Below are positions 38,598 to 46,769 of a DNA stretch of 64,000 bases, one piece after another. Position numbers and translations under genes: made by a program. The DNA lies in NCBI GenBank assembly GCA_934481445.1, contig CAKSPC010000004.1, positions 1 to 64,000 of the forward strand, written 5' to 3'. Position 1 is the first letter of the stretch; every line of letters starts with the position of its first letter. Origin of the DNA: an uncultured Oscillospiraceae bacterium. Lineage in GTDB: Bacteria; Bacillota; Clostridia; Oscillospirales; Ruminococcaceae. The notes beneath the pieces were generated by a model. The model did no database searches. It had not been told where the DNA came from and saw nothing but the letters and a program-made list of their open reading frames with translations.

Positions 38598-38879
38598 CGG
38601 GTAAATTCCTTTCAGAAGGCTTTGTAATGCGCTTTATTGCCGCATTTTGCCTACTGTCAGATTTTACATAATTCCTGCTGTTTTTACAGAAACTCGGCAA
38701 ATCGCGGCAAATTGCGGACGCGTGTAGTAGTCAAATAGTAGTAAAAAACTGCGGGTTTACTACTAAGGATTTTGCAGATGATTATATTATAGCACAGAAT
38801 TTCAGATTTGCATAGTACCAAATAAACTTGGAATTGCGGTGGAAAAACAGCGGTAAAGAGTTCGGTTTGCCTTTATATA
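38598..38879 (-). promoter_or_regulatory. Leader and promoter region of the phosphatase-ECF operon
   Basis: An extended -10 (TGC-TATAAT on the minus strand, 38791-38786) with a weak -35 ATGCAA at 38813-38808 lies about 190 bases upstream of the gene. The long leader contains a perfect 10-base-pair hairpin TAGTAGTAAA (38736-38745) with TTTACTACTA (38756-38765). A second TAGTAGT at 38725-38731 could compete for the same arm. No coding frame is convincing in this stretch. Confidence 0.5.
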
Positions 38880-38915
38880 AAAAGCGGCGCCCTCCGCTTA
38901 TCGGAAAAGCGCCGC
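38880..38915 (-). terminator. Terminator of the 74-residue protein gene
   Basis: GCGGCGC (38884-38890) pairs with GCGCCGC (38909-38915), with an inner CCG/CGG helix; the low-coordinate flank AAAAA gives a T-run on the minus strand. Confidence 0.75.
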
Positions 38916-38922
38916 CGCAGCA

Positions 38923-39147
38923 TTACTTCTTGAATAATCCGCCAAGTCCGCCGAGCTTGTTCTTGAGTTCGTTGACGTCTATCTTCGCCTTTACGCCGTC
39001 AACTATCTGCTTTATGGTGTCCTCGGGCAGGTCAATTCCAAGTATGTCCTCAACTGTCCTTACGGGGTCGCTTTGGAATTTCTTTGCGATGTCGGGATTG
39101 TTCTTGACCTTGCTCACGATTTCATCAATCTTTGCCTTGATATCCAT
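38923..39147 (-). CDS. Small helical protein of unknown function (74 residues), monocistronic
   Basis: The protein is almost wholly helical and charged: MDIKAKIDEIVSKVKNNPD, then FQSDPVRTVEDILGIDLPED, and a C-terminus LGGLGGLFKK. The middle recalls the leader-peptide pattern of NHLP/Nif11-type precursors (DP, then a hydrophobic helix, then I-G-hydrophobic-LP), but no modifying enzyme is near. It has its own strong promoter and terminator, so it is probably an abundant independent transcript. AGAAAAGAGGTATGTAAAAA precedes the ATG. Function unknown. Confidence 0.8.
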   Translation of the reverse strand: MDIKAKIDEIVSKVKNNPDIAKKFQSDPVRTVEDILGIDLPEDTIKQIVDGVKAKIDVNELKNKLGGLGGLFKK

Positions 39148-39194
39148 TTTTTACATACCTCTTTTCTAATTTTACCCTGCACGGGTTTGATTAA

Positions 39195-39223
39195 AGTATA
39201 GCACAAATTTCCCTGGATATCAA
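39195..39223 (-). promoter_or_regulatory. Promoter for the 74-residue protein gene
   Basis: Minus-strand TTGATA (39223-39218) and TATACT (39200-39195), 17-base spacer, about 48 bases before the start codon. Confidence 0.8.
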
Positions 39224-39224
39224 G

Positions 39225-39690
39225 CATGTTCGTTGCTTTTTTCGTCCACGAAGCGTCTATAGATTCTCGCACCGCCTTTGTGGTGATGTTCCATTGTTCA
39301 TCGGGGATCATTTCAGCCTCGCCGTCATCCGCCTGCGTAACTGTATTCGTTCATCAACTTATCGGCGGTGTTTATTCTGAAAACTGCGAAATTATACGGC
39401 ATTTCGCAGAGGAAAAATCCGTGCCGCTCTCCGCTATTTTAAGCATCGGCGGAGCATACGCGGTGTATTCACCTTTCCGCCCAGCGCCTTGATGAACTTC
39501 CACAAAACCTTGCCGGCGCCCGCGAGTACGCACAGCGCCGCGCCGATACAGAAAGAACGCTTCCGTACATCAGCGAGATAAACACCAACGCCGCGCCGAA
39601 AAACACAACGGGCAGGGCGTCCGTCAGCGCCATAATGGGATTTGAAACAAGGGCGCCCGGGTCTTTTTCTTCTTCATTTCATCCCCGGGT
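39225..39690 (-). pseudogene. Decayed membrane-protein gene with several frameshifts
   Basis: Reading the minus strand from about 39685, protein-like pieces continue from one frame into another. A Lys-rich start is followed by DPGALVSNPIMALTDAL and a hydrophobic VVFFGAALVFISLMY. Then, in another frame, comes FCIGAALCVLAGAGKVLWKF. Further on, INTADKLMNEY passes into TQADDGEAEMIPDEQW by another shift. At least three frame changes are needed. The best reading is a broken gene for a small protein with two membrane helices and a soluble tail. Sequencing errors could also break frames, but the number within 470 bases makes decay likelier. Confidence 0.5.
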
Positions 39691-39700
39691 TTCTTCGATA

Positions 39701-40351
39701 TCACGTCAGCAGTGCCGTTATTCCGCGGGACAGCCGTTCGGGTATCCTGCTGAAATGCCCGCCCTTTTCGTGAACGAAAATCACCTCGGCAGTACGCTCC
39801 GCAATGTGCTTTGCTTCCGCGGTCTTTGTTTCAATTGAAGCCATCAGCGGGTCGGGGGAGTTCCTTTCCTTGCCGCCAAGACTGAGATATATCCTGCCGC
39901 GGAGCGGGTGCTGCGCCAGATACTCAGTCCATTTCGGATACCACATTGAACCGGAGCAGCTTGCCGCGCCGGCAACATTTTCGTTCATGCCTGCGGCGTA
40001 CAGCGCAAATAATCCCCCCAAGGAATATCCGCAGTAATAAATTTTCGTAAACTTTCCGAAGCGCTTCTCAAGTTCTGCGGTAAATTCGGGTATGAAATTC
40101 ATCAGCCGCTCCGCGCCGCCGCCGAAATGCCGTCCGCCGAAGCCCTCCGCTTCCCACGGGGTATAGTCGTTGTCCCAGTCGATGGCGCCGAATTCCGCGA
40201 GGACAAGCGGGCGGTTTCCGCCCGAAAGGATATTGCAGATATCCCTGAACAGCTCCTCCTCAAACCCGCTGAACAACAGCACAAGCGCCGCGGGCTTTTC
40301 TCCGATGCATTCCGCGCGGCAGGAAAAATCGCCTAGATTAAATTCTGTCAT
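39701..40351 (-). CDS. Alpha/beta-hydrolase fold esterase-like protein
   Basis: The 216-residue protein has the nucleophile elbow GYSLGG, a downstream SLGGKERNSPDP segment with the likely acid, and the late HEKGGHF histidine, forming a plausible catalytic triad. No signal peptide is seen. The substrate is unknown; the layout resembles small cytoplasmic esterases. It follows the NADAR gene by 22 bases on the same strand. Confidence 0.75.
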   Translation of the reverse strand: MTEFNLGDFSCRAECIGEKPAALVLLFSGFEEELFRDICNILSGGNRPLVLAEFGAIDWDNDYTPWEAEGFGGRHFGGGAERLMNFIPEFTAELEKRFGKFTKIYYCGYSLGGLFALYAAGMNENVAGAASCSGSMWYPKWTEYLAQHPLRGRIYLSLGGKERNSPDPLMASIETKTAEAKHIAERTAEVIFVHEKGGHFSRIPERLSRGITALLT

Positions 40352-40373
40352 AATTCATCCACCGATATGGATA

Positions 40374-41171
40374 TCATCCCGCAAAATACTGCTCGCAGGA
40401 AAAGATATCGTACACATCCTGTTTCATTTCGTAAAATCCCGCCGACGGGATATCTGCAGTGCCATTCCGCAGGGCGTTTTCCCATTCTTCAAGGGTGAGT
40501 GTATTTAAGAAGTGGCTGCGCATTTCATCGGTCGGGACTGCCAGCGCGTAGGTATTCACCGCGCCGCTGTACTGCGGGAGCTTTCTCAGCTGACCCGCCG
40601 TCATTTTCCATATTTCGTTCGGCTCTGCACCCATGCGGCAGACAAACTTTACGCCGCCCGCCATTGCGATCTCGTTCTGAAATTCCCCGCGGAGTTCCAT
40701 CAGAATAACGCCGAGATAGTTCCTGCCCGTCCAGTTCTGCATATCCCGCCACGAATCATCCCGCAGGTTTATGCCAACGCCCCATATCGTGTCCGCCGCC
40801 GCGCATTCCGCAAGGGTCGCCTCGCCTGTGGAAAGCAGTTCTTCCAGCATTGCGGGGTTCTGCGCAAATTTAGCCTTGACGCCGCTTTTCACAACGTTTC
40901 TGCATATCTTGTCCCATACGGACTTTATCTTCGCGAAATCGGTAAAATACTCCCTGCCCGCGTATTTCTTCGCCTCGGCGGGGTCGAGGGTGTTCATTAT
41001 TTTCTCCGCAAGGTCTTTTCTGCCCGCAAGCAGCACTTTGCGGCGCATCATATACTGCTCCGAATTTGCGTATGTTATCCCCGCCAGCCTGAATTCGGCA
41101 GGATACCAGTTGCTGAAACAGCCGTGCGGCTCGGTCGGCAGGTGGAAGCCTATTATATCGGTATTGTCCAT
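40374..41171 (-). CDS. NADAR family protein (YbiA-like) with extra C-terminal domain
   Basis: The N-terminal ~165 residues form a NADAR domain: FSNWYPAEFRLAGITYANSEQYM, AKKYAGREY and GVGINLRDDSW...RNYLGVILMELR. NADAR proteins act on ADP-ribose or riboflavin-pathway N-glycosides and some counter ADP-ribosylating toxins. The remaining ~100 residues, including VKFVCRMGAEPNEIWKMT, are not part of the standard domain and are unassigned. ACGGAGGAATT precedes the ATG. Function beyond the domain is inference. Confidence 0.85.
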   Translation of the reverse strand: MDNTDIIGFHLPTEPHGCFSNWYPAEFRLAGITYANSEQYMMRRKVLLAGRKDLAEKIMNTLDPAEAKKYAGREYFTDFAKIKSVWDKICRNVVKSGVKAKFAQNPAMLEELLSTGEATLAECAAADTIWGVGINLRDDSWRDMQNWTGRNYLGVILMELRGEFQNEIAMAGGVKFVCRMGAEPNEIWKMTAGQLRKLPQYSGAVNTYALAVPTDEMRSHFLNTLTLEEWENALRNGTADIPSAGFYEMKQDVYDIFSCEQYFAG

Positions 41172-41205
41172 AATTCCTCCGTTTTCTTCAACATTTCAAC
41201 CTTAC

Positions 41206-41233
41206 AAAAGACCCGCGGGATTTTCCGCGGGTC
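41206..41233 (-). terminator. Terminator of the symporter gene
   Basis: GACCCGCGG (41210-41218) pairs with CCGCGGGTC (41225-41233); AAAA at 41206-41209 gives a T-run on the minus strand. Confidence 0.85.
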
Positions 41234-41240
41234 ATGTTTC

Positions 41241-42818
41241 TTATCTTGTCGCTGCCTTTTCTGCCTTGGCTATTTCTTCTTCCTGAAGCATTTCTTCCTC
41301 GACATCGCGGGCGTGCTCCGCCTGGATAGCGGGATCATACGAAAGCATAGGCTCTATGTCTTTCTTCTTTATGCGGCGGTCGATGTAGTTTTTTGTTATC
41401 TTTACCACCAGAGGAGAAAGCGAGATAACACCGATAAGGTTCGGGATCATCATAAGACCGTTGAATGTATCGGAAATATCCCATGCGATGGAGGATGTCA
41501 TTATTGCGCCGGAGATCATCATAAGCACGAAGAATATCTTGTAGCCCTTTGCCGCCTTTTCGCCAAAGAGGTATTCAAAGGACTTTGTGCCATAGTGTGA
41601 CCAGCCTACAACTGTAGTGAACGCAAACAGCAGGATCGCGATGGAAACGAACACCGTTCCCGCATAGCCGAATATGTTTCCGAATGCGTCCGCGACAAGC
41701 GTAGCGTCGTTTGTACCCTCGACCATGTTGCCCGTTTCAAGGTCAATGGAGCCGGAAGAAAGAACAACGACCGCGGTCATTGTGCAGACAACGATGGTAT
41801 CAGCGAATACCTCGAAGATACCCCACATACCCTGCTTTACAGGCTCTCTTACGTTGGAAGCGGAGTGCACCATAACGGAGGAACCAAGACCTGCTTCATT
41901 GGAGAATACGCCGCGCTTGCAGCCCTGCGTGATAACTTCCTTGACTGCAACGCCTGTAACGCCGCCGACAACAGCCTGCGTTCCGAATGCAAACTTGAAT
42001 ATAGCTGCGAAGATCTCGCCGATCATACCGATATGCGCAAAGAAAATGATAAGGCATCCGAGTATGTAAAGTCCCGCCATAAAGGGAACGATCTTTTCGG
42101 CAAATGCCGCGATACGCTGAAGTCCGCCGAGGATGATAAGCGCGCCGACGATCATCAGGAAAACACCGATGATAACACTTGTCCACTTAACGTCGCCGAA
42201 AGCATATCCGAGGTCAACATTCTTGAGTATAGCGGAATCGAGGTTGATAACGATCTTGTTTATCTGACCCATGTTGCCGATACCGAAGGAAGCAAGTATC
42301 GCGAAAATCGCGAACAGCGTTGCGAGGATACGTCCGACCCATTTGCAGTGCTTGTATCCGCCAAGGCCGTCGCGCAGATAGTACATCGCGCCGCCGGACC
42401 ACTCACCCGCTTTATTTCTGCGGCGGAAGTAGATACCGAGAACGTTTTCGGAGAAGTTCGTCATCATTCCGAAGAATGCCGCGAGCCACATCCAGAAAAC
42501 CGCGCCGGGGCCGCCCACGCATATCGCGGAGGCAACGCCTGCAATGTTACCTGTGCCTATCGTTGCGGCAAGGGCTGTGCAGAGCGCCTGGAACTGGGAT
42601 ACAGCACCCTCTTCCTTGTTCTTGCGCACCTTGCTGTGGCGGCTGAACATACCGCCGATGGTGCGCATCCACCATTCCTTGATATGCACGACCTGAAAGA
42701 ACTTTGTCATTACTGTCATCAGTATGCCCGTGCCTATCAGCAGGATAAGGCCGACCTTGACCCAGACAAAGTCGTTGACCGCATTGTTTATTTCGGTCAA
42801 TGTCTGAAAGAAATCCAT
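41241..42818 (-). CDS. agcS: Sodium:alanine/glycine symporter (AgcS family)
   Basis: The 525-residue protein has about eleven membrane segments and AgcS family motifs: ATIGTGNIAGVASAI, FGMMTNFSENVLGIYFR and CKRGVFSNEAGLGSS. It takes up alanine or glycine with sodium, which the OadB-type pump in this window could help energise. The charged C-terminal tail of about 60 residues is cytoplasmic. GGGGGTAGTTT precedes the ATG; its own promoter is at 42862-42890. Confidence 0.93.
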   Translation of the reverse strand: MDFFQTLTEINNAVNDFVWVKVGLILLIGTGILMTVMTKFFQVVHIKEWWMRTIGGMFSRHSKVRKNKEEGAVSQFQALCTALAATIGTGNIAGVASAICVGGPGAVFWMWLAAFFGMMTNFSENVLGIYFRRRNKAGEWSGGAMYYLRDGLGGYKHCKWVGRILATLFAIFAILASFGIGNMGQINKIVINLDSAILKNVDLGYAFGDVKWTSVIIGVFLMIVGALIILGGLQRIAAFAEKIVPFMAGLYILGCLIIFFAHIGMIGEIFAAIFKFAFGTQAVVGGVTGVAVKEVITQGCKRGVFSNEAGLGSSVMVHSASNVREPVKQGMWGIFEVFADTIVVCTMTAVVVLSSGSIDLETGNMVEGTNDATLVADAFGNIFGYAGTVFVSIAILLFAFTTVVGWSHYGTKSFEYLFGEKAAKGYKIFFVLMMISGAIMTSSIAWDISDTFNGLMMIPNLIGVISLSPLVVKITKNYIDRRIKKKDIEPMLSYDPAIQAEHARDVEEEMLQEEEIAKAEKAATR

Positions 42819-42861
42819 AAACTACCCCCGTTAAAATGAAAGATTTCGCATATGATATTTC

Positions 42862-42890
42862 ATTTTAACATATTTCAGCATATTTTGCAA
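42862..42890 (-). promoter_or_regulatory. Promoter for agcS
   Basis: TTGCAA (42890-42885) and TAAAAT (42867-42862) on the minus strand, 17-base spacer. Confidence 0.75.
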
Positions 42891-42947
42891 GAGTCAATCG
42901 GGTATTACGTTATTTTCACCAAAGCATTTACCGTCACAGCTGTTTTT

Positions 42948-44333
42948 TTATACATTATCAACTAATACGGAAACCCGTTTTTTATATATAATTTTCATAA
43001 TGGCTATCGCAATTATCATTGAAACAAACTCTGCGACAGGGAATGTCAGCCATACGAGCCATATATTTTCGGGGTTTTCCACCGCCGCGCGGGAGAACGC
43101 CCACGCCACGGGAAGAACGAACAGGAACTGCCTGCACACCGATATGACCAGCGACCCGAAGCCGCTGTTGAGCGCCTGGAAAACGCCCTGCAACGCGACA
43201 TTTATCCCCGCAAAAACAAAGCTTGCCGAAATAACGCGCACCGCCCCCACACACAAATTCATCGTTTCGCCCGACAGCCCGAATAATCCCGAAACCGCAC
43301 CCGCAAATATTTCAAGCAGGAGCGTCCCGGCTGCCATTATGATAGTGGTGTAGATAATGCCGTATTTTATTCCGTCGTTTATGCGCGCCCTGCTTCCCCT
43401 GCCATAGTTGTATGCGACGATGGGCGTTATCGCGTCGCGCAGACCGAAAGCCGCAAACAGAATAAACTGCTGTATCTTGTAGTACAAACCGTAAGCGGTG
43501 ACGGCATTCTCGCTGACTTCTACCAGTATCATGTTCATGCCGTAAGTCATGACTGACATCAGTGCCTGCGCGATTATCGCGGGAAGTCCTATGGAATAGA
43601 TGGATTTTATGCTGTTCCACGAGGGTTTCAGCCATAACGCACCTTTCTTTATCTCCTTGTTCATCGCAAAGTGGAACACCATACCAAGCGCCATCGAAAC
43701 CACCTGCCCGATGACCGTCGCCCATGCCGCGCCCGCAATTCCCATCGCGGGCAGTCCGAGCCAGCCGAAGATCATTATCGGGTCAAGCACGATGTTCGTG
43801 ACCGCCCCCGCGACCTGCGCTATCGTAGAGAAAAGAGAGCGCCCCGTAGCCTGCAAAAGCTTCTCAAAGCACGGGAAAAATACTATACCGAAGGACGCGC
43901 AGCAGCATATTTTAAGATAATCCACGCACATCGAATATACCTCGGTATTACTCGTCTGCGAGCCGACATAGGCGTCAACGCCGAATATGCCGAACAGCAG
44001 GAACACTGCGTATATCACCCCCGAAAGGAATATACCGTTTCCCGCCGTGCGTGCGGCAAGCTCCGCGTCGCCCTGCCCGAGCGCGCGGGCTGTCAGCGCG
44101 TTGACGCCAACGCCCGTGCCTATCCCCACGGCAACCATCAGCATCTGCACGGGAAACGCCAGCGTGAGCGCATTCAATGCAGTTTCGCCAACGCCCTCCA
44201 TTGCGCCCACAAAGGCGCTGTCCACGATGTTATACACCGCCTGAAGCATCATTGAAATTATCATAGGTATGCCCATCGACAGCATAAGCCTGTTTATCGG
44301 GCGCACCGCCATGGGACTTTCTGCGTTTGTCAT
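42948..44333 (-). CDS. MATE family efflux transporter
   Basis: The 461-residue protein has twelve membrane segments and the MATE pattern from the start: RLMLSMGIPMIISMMLQAVYNIVDSAFVGAM, and the second repeat IGLPAIIAQALMSVMTYGMN. These antiporters export drugs or metabolites using sodium or proton gradients. The ATG at 44333 follows AAAGGAGG; a longer reading from 44354 is rejected. A terminator hairpin lies in the leader right before the ribosome site. Confidence 0.93.
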   Translation of the reverse strand: MTNAESPMAVRPINRLMLSMGIPMIISMMLQAVYNIVDSAFVGAMEGVGETALNALTLAFPVQMLMVAVGIGTGVGVNALTARALGQGDAELAARTAGNGIFLSGVIYAVFLLFGIFGVDAYVGSQTSNTEVYSMCVDYLKICCCASFGIVFFPCFEKLLQATGRSLFSTIAQVAGAVTNIVLDPIMIFGWLGLPAMGIAGAAWATVIGQVVSMALGMVFHFAMNKEIKKGALWLKPSWNSIKSIYSIGLPAIIAQALMSVMTYGMNMILVEVSENAVTAYGLYYKIQQFILFAAFGLRDAITPIVAYNYGRGSRARINDGIKYGIIYTTIIMAAGTLLLEIFAGAVSGLFGLSGETMNLCVGAVRVISASFVFAGINVALQGVFQALNSGFGSLVISVCRQFLFVLPVAWAFSRAAVENPENIWLVWLTFPVAEFVSMIIAIAIMKIIYKKRVSVLVDNV

Positions 44334-44351
44334 ATTTCCTCCTTTTGCACA

Positions 44352-44389
44352 CAAAAAGGGCGCAAATCCGCAAATCCGGATTTACGCCC
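44352..44389 (-). terminator. Leader terminator (attenuator) in front of the MATE exporter gene
   Basis: In the minus-strand RNA GGGCGUAAAUCCG (44389-44377) pairs with CGGAUUUGCGCCC (44370-44358) over 13 pairs with one G-U. A six-base loop closes it and UUUUUG follows immediately. The ribosome site AAAGGAGG begins about ten bases further on. There is no gene upstream on this strand, so the hairpin terminates the leader of the exporter itself. Confidence 0.75.
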
Positions 44390-44410
44390 AAGGCCACTCG
44401 ATTTGTTTAT

Positions 44411-44440
44411 ATTTTAGCATATTTTCCCGCGGATGTCCAA
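44411..44440 (-). promoter_or_regulatory. Promoter for the MATE exporter
   Basis: TTGGAC (44440-44435) and TAAAAT (44416-44411) on the minus strand, 18-base spacer. It would start RNA about 15 bases before the leader hairpin. Confidence 0.55.
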
Positions 44441-44481
44441 GGGATTTTTCAACAAAAATCACCGCCCTGTGCAAGTTTATC

Positions 44482-44510
44482 TTGTCAAATCCGCGCGGCG
44501 GTGATATAAT
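44482..44510 (+). promoter_or_regulatory. Promoter for nnr
   Basis: TTGTCA (44482-44487) and TATAAT (44505-44510), 17-base spacer; AAGGAGG and ATG follow within 25 bases, so the leader is very short. Confidence 0.8.
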
Positions 44511-44534
44511 AAAAAAAATAAGGAGGTTCATGCC

Positions 44535-46049
44535 ATGAGATTTGTAGTATCCAACCAACAGATGAAAGCCGCGGAGATGAACTGCGACCGCGATAATATA
44601 TCCTACTCCGAAATGATGTTCAACGCCGGGAGCGCCTGCGCGGAGCGTATTGCCGGAATGACAGCCCCCGCGGACAGGGTGGTTATTCTCTGCGGCGGCG
44701 GAAACAACGGCGGCGACGGCTTCGTGATTTCATACCGCCTTATGGAGCGCGGATATTCCCCCGTGGTCATCCTTGCAAACGGGCTTCCCCGCACCGACTG
44801 TGCGCGGGAGCACTACGACATCCTTTCCGCCCGCTGCGGGAAAATACTCGATTTTCATGAATCCCGGCAGGAATGCACAGAAATCCTCGCGAGTGCAGAC
44901 GCGGCGGTGGACTGCATATTCGGCACGGGATTTCACGGCACTCTCCCCGATTACGCGGCGGAGCTTATCAGCCTTACCGCAGTCTGCCGGCTTAAAATCG
45001 CGGTGGATGTTCCCAGCGGCGTAAATTCCGACACGGGAGAATATGACGAAAAATGCTTCCGCCCGCATTATACGTTTGTCCTCGCGGCGATGAAGCAGGG
45101 GCTTATCCTGCCCGCCTGCGCGGATATCCTCGCTGAAACCGAGCTGCTGGACATCGGCATACCAGAAAGCAGCTACGCCGAATACCTCGCGAAAATAACC
45201 GACGAAAGCTTCCGTCACCCGTTCCCCGCGAGAAAAAAATCCTCACACAAAGGCACGTTCGGGCGGCTGCTTAATATCTCGGGAAGCCTTTGCTGCAACG
45301 GCGCTGCGGCGCTTTCAACGGGAGCCGCGCTGCGCTCCGGGGTGGGACTTTGCACCCTCGCCGCGCCGATCTCCTGCATGAAAATTATTGCTTCCTCGGT
45401 AAATACCGCGACATTCATGCCACTGCCCGAAACGGAGGACGGATTTGTCGGAAATAATGCCGCGGATAAAATCGCGGATATCCTGCCGAAAATGAACGCC
45501 TGCGCAATAGGCTGCGGGCTCGGAAACAGCGAAAACACCCGCAGGCTGACCGAATTTGTCATAAAAAATGCAGATTGTCCCGTAATTATCGACGCGGACG
45601 GCATAAATTCCATCGCCGCAAATATAAATGTACTGAAGGAGCGGAAAGGTCCAACCGTGCTTACCCCTCACCCGCTGGAATTCAGCAGGATAAGCGGCAT
45701 TCCCGTGGCGGAGATACAGCGCGGCAGGATAGAAAGCGCCCGCGCGTTTGCAGCGGAATACGGCGTTACACTTGTGCTTAAAGGCGCGAACACCGTGATA
45801 GCTTCGTCCGACGGTGAGTGCTGTGTAAACATCTGCGGAAACGCGGGACTTGCCAAGGGTGGCAGCGGCGATGTGCTCACGGGCATTATCGCGGCAATTC
45901 TGGCGCAGGGGGCAGAGCCTTTCAGGGCGGCGGCAAGCGGGGTATACTGCCACGCGGCGGCTTCGGACATACTGGCTGACAGGCTTCCCATGCTGAGTAT
46001 GCTTCCGACGGACATCATTTCCGCGCTGCCCGAGGTCTACAAGGACTGA
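44535..46049 (+). CDS. nnr: Bifunctional NAD(P)H-hydrate epimerase/ADP-dependent dehydratase
   Basis: Nnr repairs hydrated NAD(P)H. The 504-residue protein has the YjeF-N epimerase domain first (CGGGNNGGDGFVISY, VDCIFGTGFHG, AVDVPSGVNSDTG) and the carbohydrate-kinase-like dehydratase domain after residue ~230 (GCGLGNSENT, TPHPLEFSRI, GNAGLAKGGSGDVLTGIIAAIL). Both halves keep their signature residues. AAGGAGG precedes the ATG. It is followed after 32 bases by a lipoprotein gene. Confidence 0.95.
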   Translation: MRFVVSNQQMKAAEMNCDRDNISYSEMMFNAGSACAERIAGMTAPADRVVILCGGGNNGGDGFVISYRLMERGYSPVVILANGLPRTDCAREHYDILSARCGKILDFHESRQECTEILASADAAVDCIFGTGFHGTLPDYAAELISLTAVCRLKIAVDVPSGVNSDTGEYDEKCFRPHYTFVLAAMKQGLILPACADILAETELLDIGIPESSYAEYLAKITDESFRHPFPARKKSSHKGTFGRLLNISGSLCCNGAAALSTGAALRSGVGLCTLAAPISCMKIIASSVNTATFMPLPETEDGFVGNNAADKIADILPKMNACAIGCGLGNSENTRRLTEFVIKNADCPVIIDADGINSIAANINVLKERKGPTVLTPHPLEFSRISGIPVAEIQRGRIESARAFAAEYGVTLVLKGANTVIASSDGECCVNICGNAGLAKGGSGDVLTGIIAAILAQGAEPFRAAASGVYCHAAASDILADRLPMLSMLPTDIISALPEVYKD

Positions 46050-46081
46050 AACCGCTCCTCCGAAAAGAACGGAGGATAATT

Positions 46082-46645
46082 ATGCATCATTTTGTAAAAA
46101 AAGCGCTGCTGTGCGGCGCGGCGGCTTCGCTTATGCTGGCGGGCGGGTGCAGCGCTGCCCTGCCGTTTACGGGCGGCGGCGTTGACCTCAACAAAACATA
46201 CACCGCCGACGCAGAAATAACCTGCGGCAAAACCAACGCCAAGGCGGAGATAACCCGCTGCGGCGGCGGTGAATGGGAAATATCCTTTACGGAGCCGAAA
46301 TCCCTTGCGGGGATGAAGCTCACGCTTAACGAAAGCGGCTACACAGCAAGCCTCGGCGAGCTTTCTTTCAGCGCCGAAAACAACGCTGAATATACCACCG
46401 CGGCGGACATCATCGCTTCCGCGGGGGACGATATTGCTGAAAACAGCGGAAACGGAACATCGCAGGACGGCGTGCTTACATTCAGCTCGGACTACAACGG
46501 GAAGAATGTGGCGGTGAGCGTTTCGGAGGACACGGGTGAACTTATCTCGATGAAATGCCCGTACTACAAGCTTGCGGTGTATTTCAGCGGGCAGGAGGAA
46601 TATATCCCCGATGACACCGAGGAGTGCGGCCTTGTGGAGGAATGA
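46082..46645 (+). CDS. Lipoprotein of unknown function
   Basis: The 187-residue protein has a lipoprotein signal ending in the lipobox LAGGC (Cys23), so it should be anchored outside the membrane by Lgt. The remainder is acidic and rich in beta-strand patterns, with two halves resembling small outer adhesion-like beta domains; no family is recognised. ACGGAGGATAATT precedes the ATG. It closes the nnr operon before a terminator. Confidence 0.75.
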   Translation: MHHFVKKALLCGAAASLMLAGGCSAALPFTGGGVDLNKTYTADAEITCGKTNAKAEITRCGGGEWEISFTEPKSLAGMKLTLNESGYTASLGELSFSAENNAEYTTAADIIASAGDDIAENSGNGTSQDGVLTFSSDYNGKNVAVSVSEDTGELISMKCPYYKLAVYFSGQEEYIPDDTEECGLVEE

Positions 46646-46668
46646 CGCCCGATTTAATTAAAACTACG

Positions 46669-46700
46669 AAAATCCGCCCGTTTTTCTGGCGGATTTTTTG
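46669..46700 (+). terminator. Terminator of the nnr-lipoprotein operon
   Basis: AATCCGCC (46671-46678) pairs with GGCGGATT (46688-46695), followed by TTTTG. Confidence 0.82.
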
Positions 46701-46730
46701 TTGACAGCTTATTGATTTGTGTGGTATAAT
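46701..46730 (+). promoter_or_regulatory. Promoter for the GNAT gene
   Basis: TTGACA (46701-46706) and TATAAT (46725-46730) both match consensus, 18-base spacer. It begins directly at the terminator's T-run. Confidence 0.8.
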
Positions 46731-46769
46731 TATTTTATAGATTTACCTAAATTTGATAGCGGGGGCAAT

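Noticed and set aside
39226..39492. 88-codon plus-strand frame
   Set aside because: No ribosome site and no protein-like pattern; the minus strand of the same stretch shows remnants of a decayed gene.
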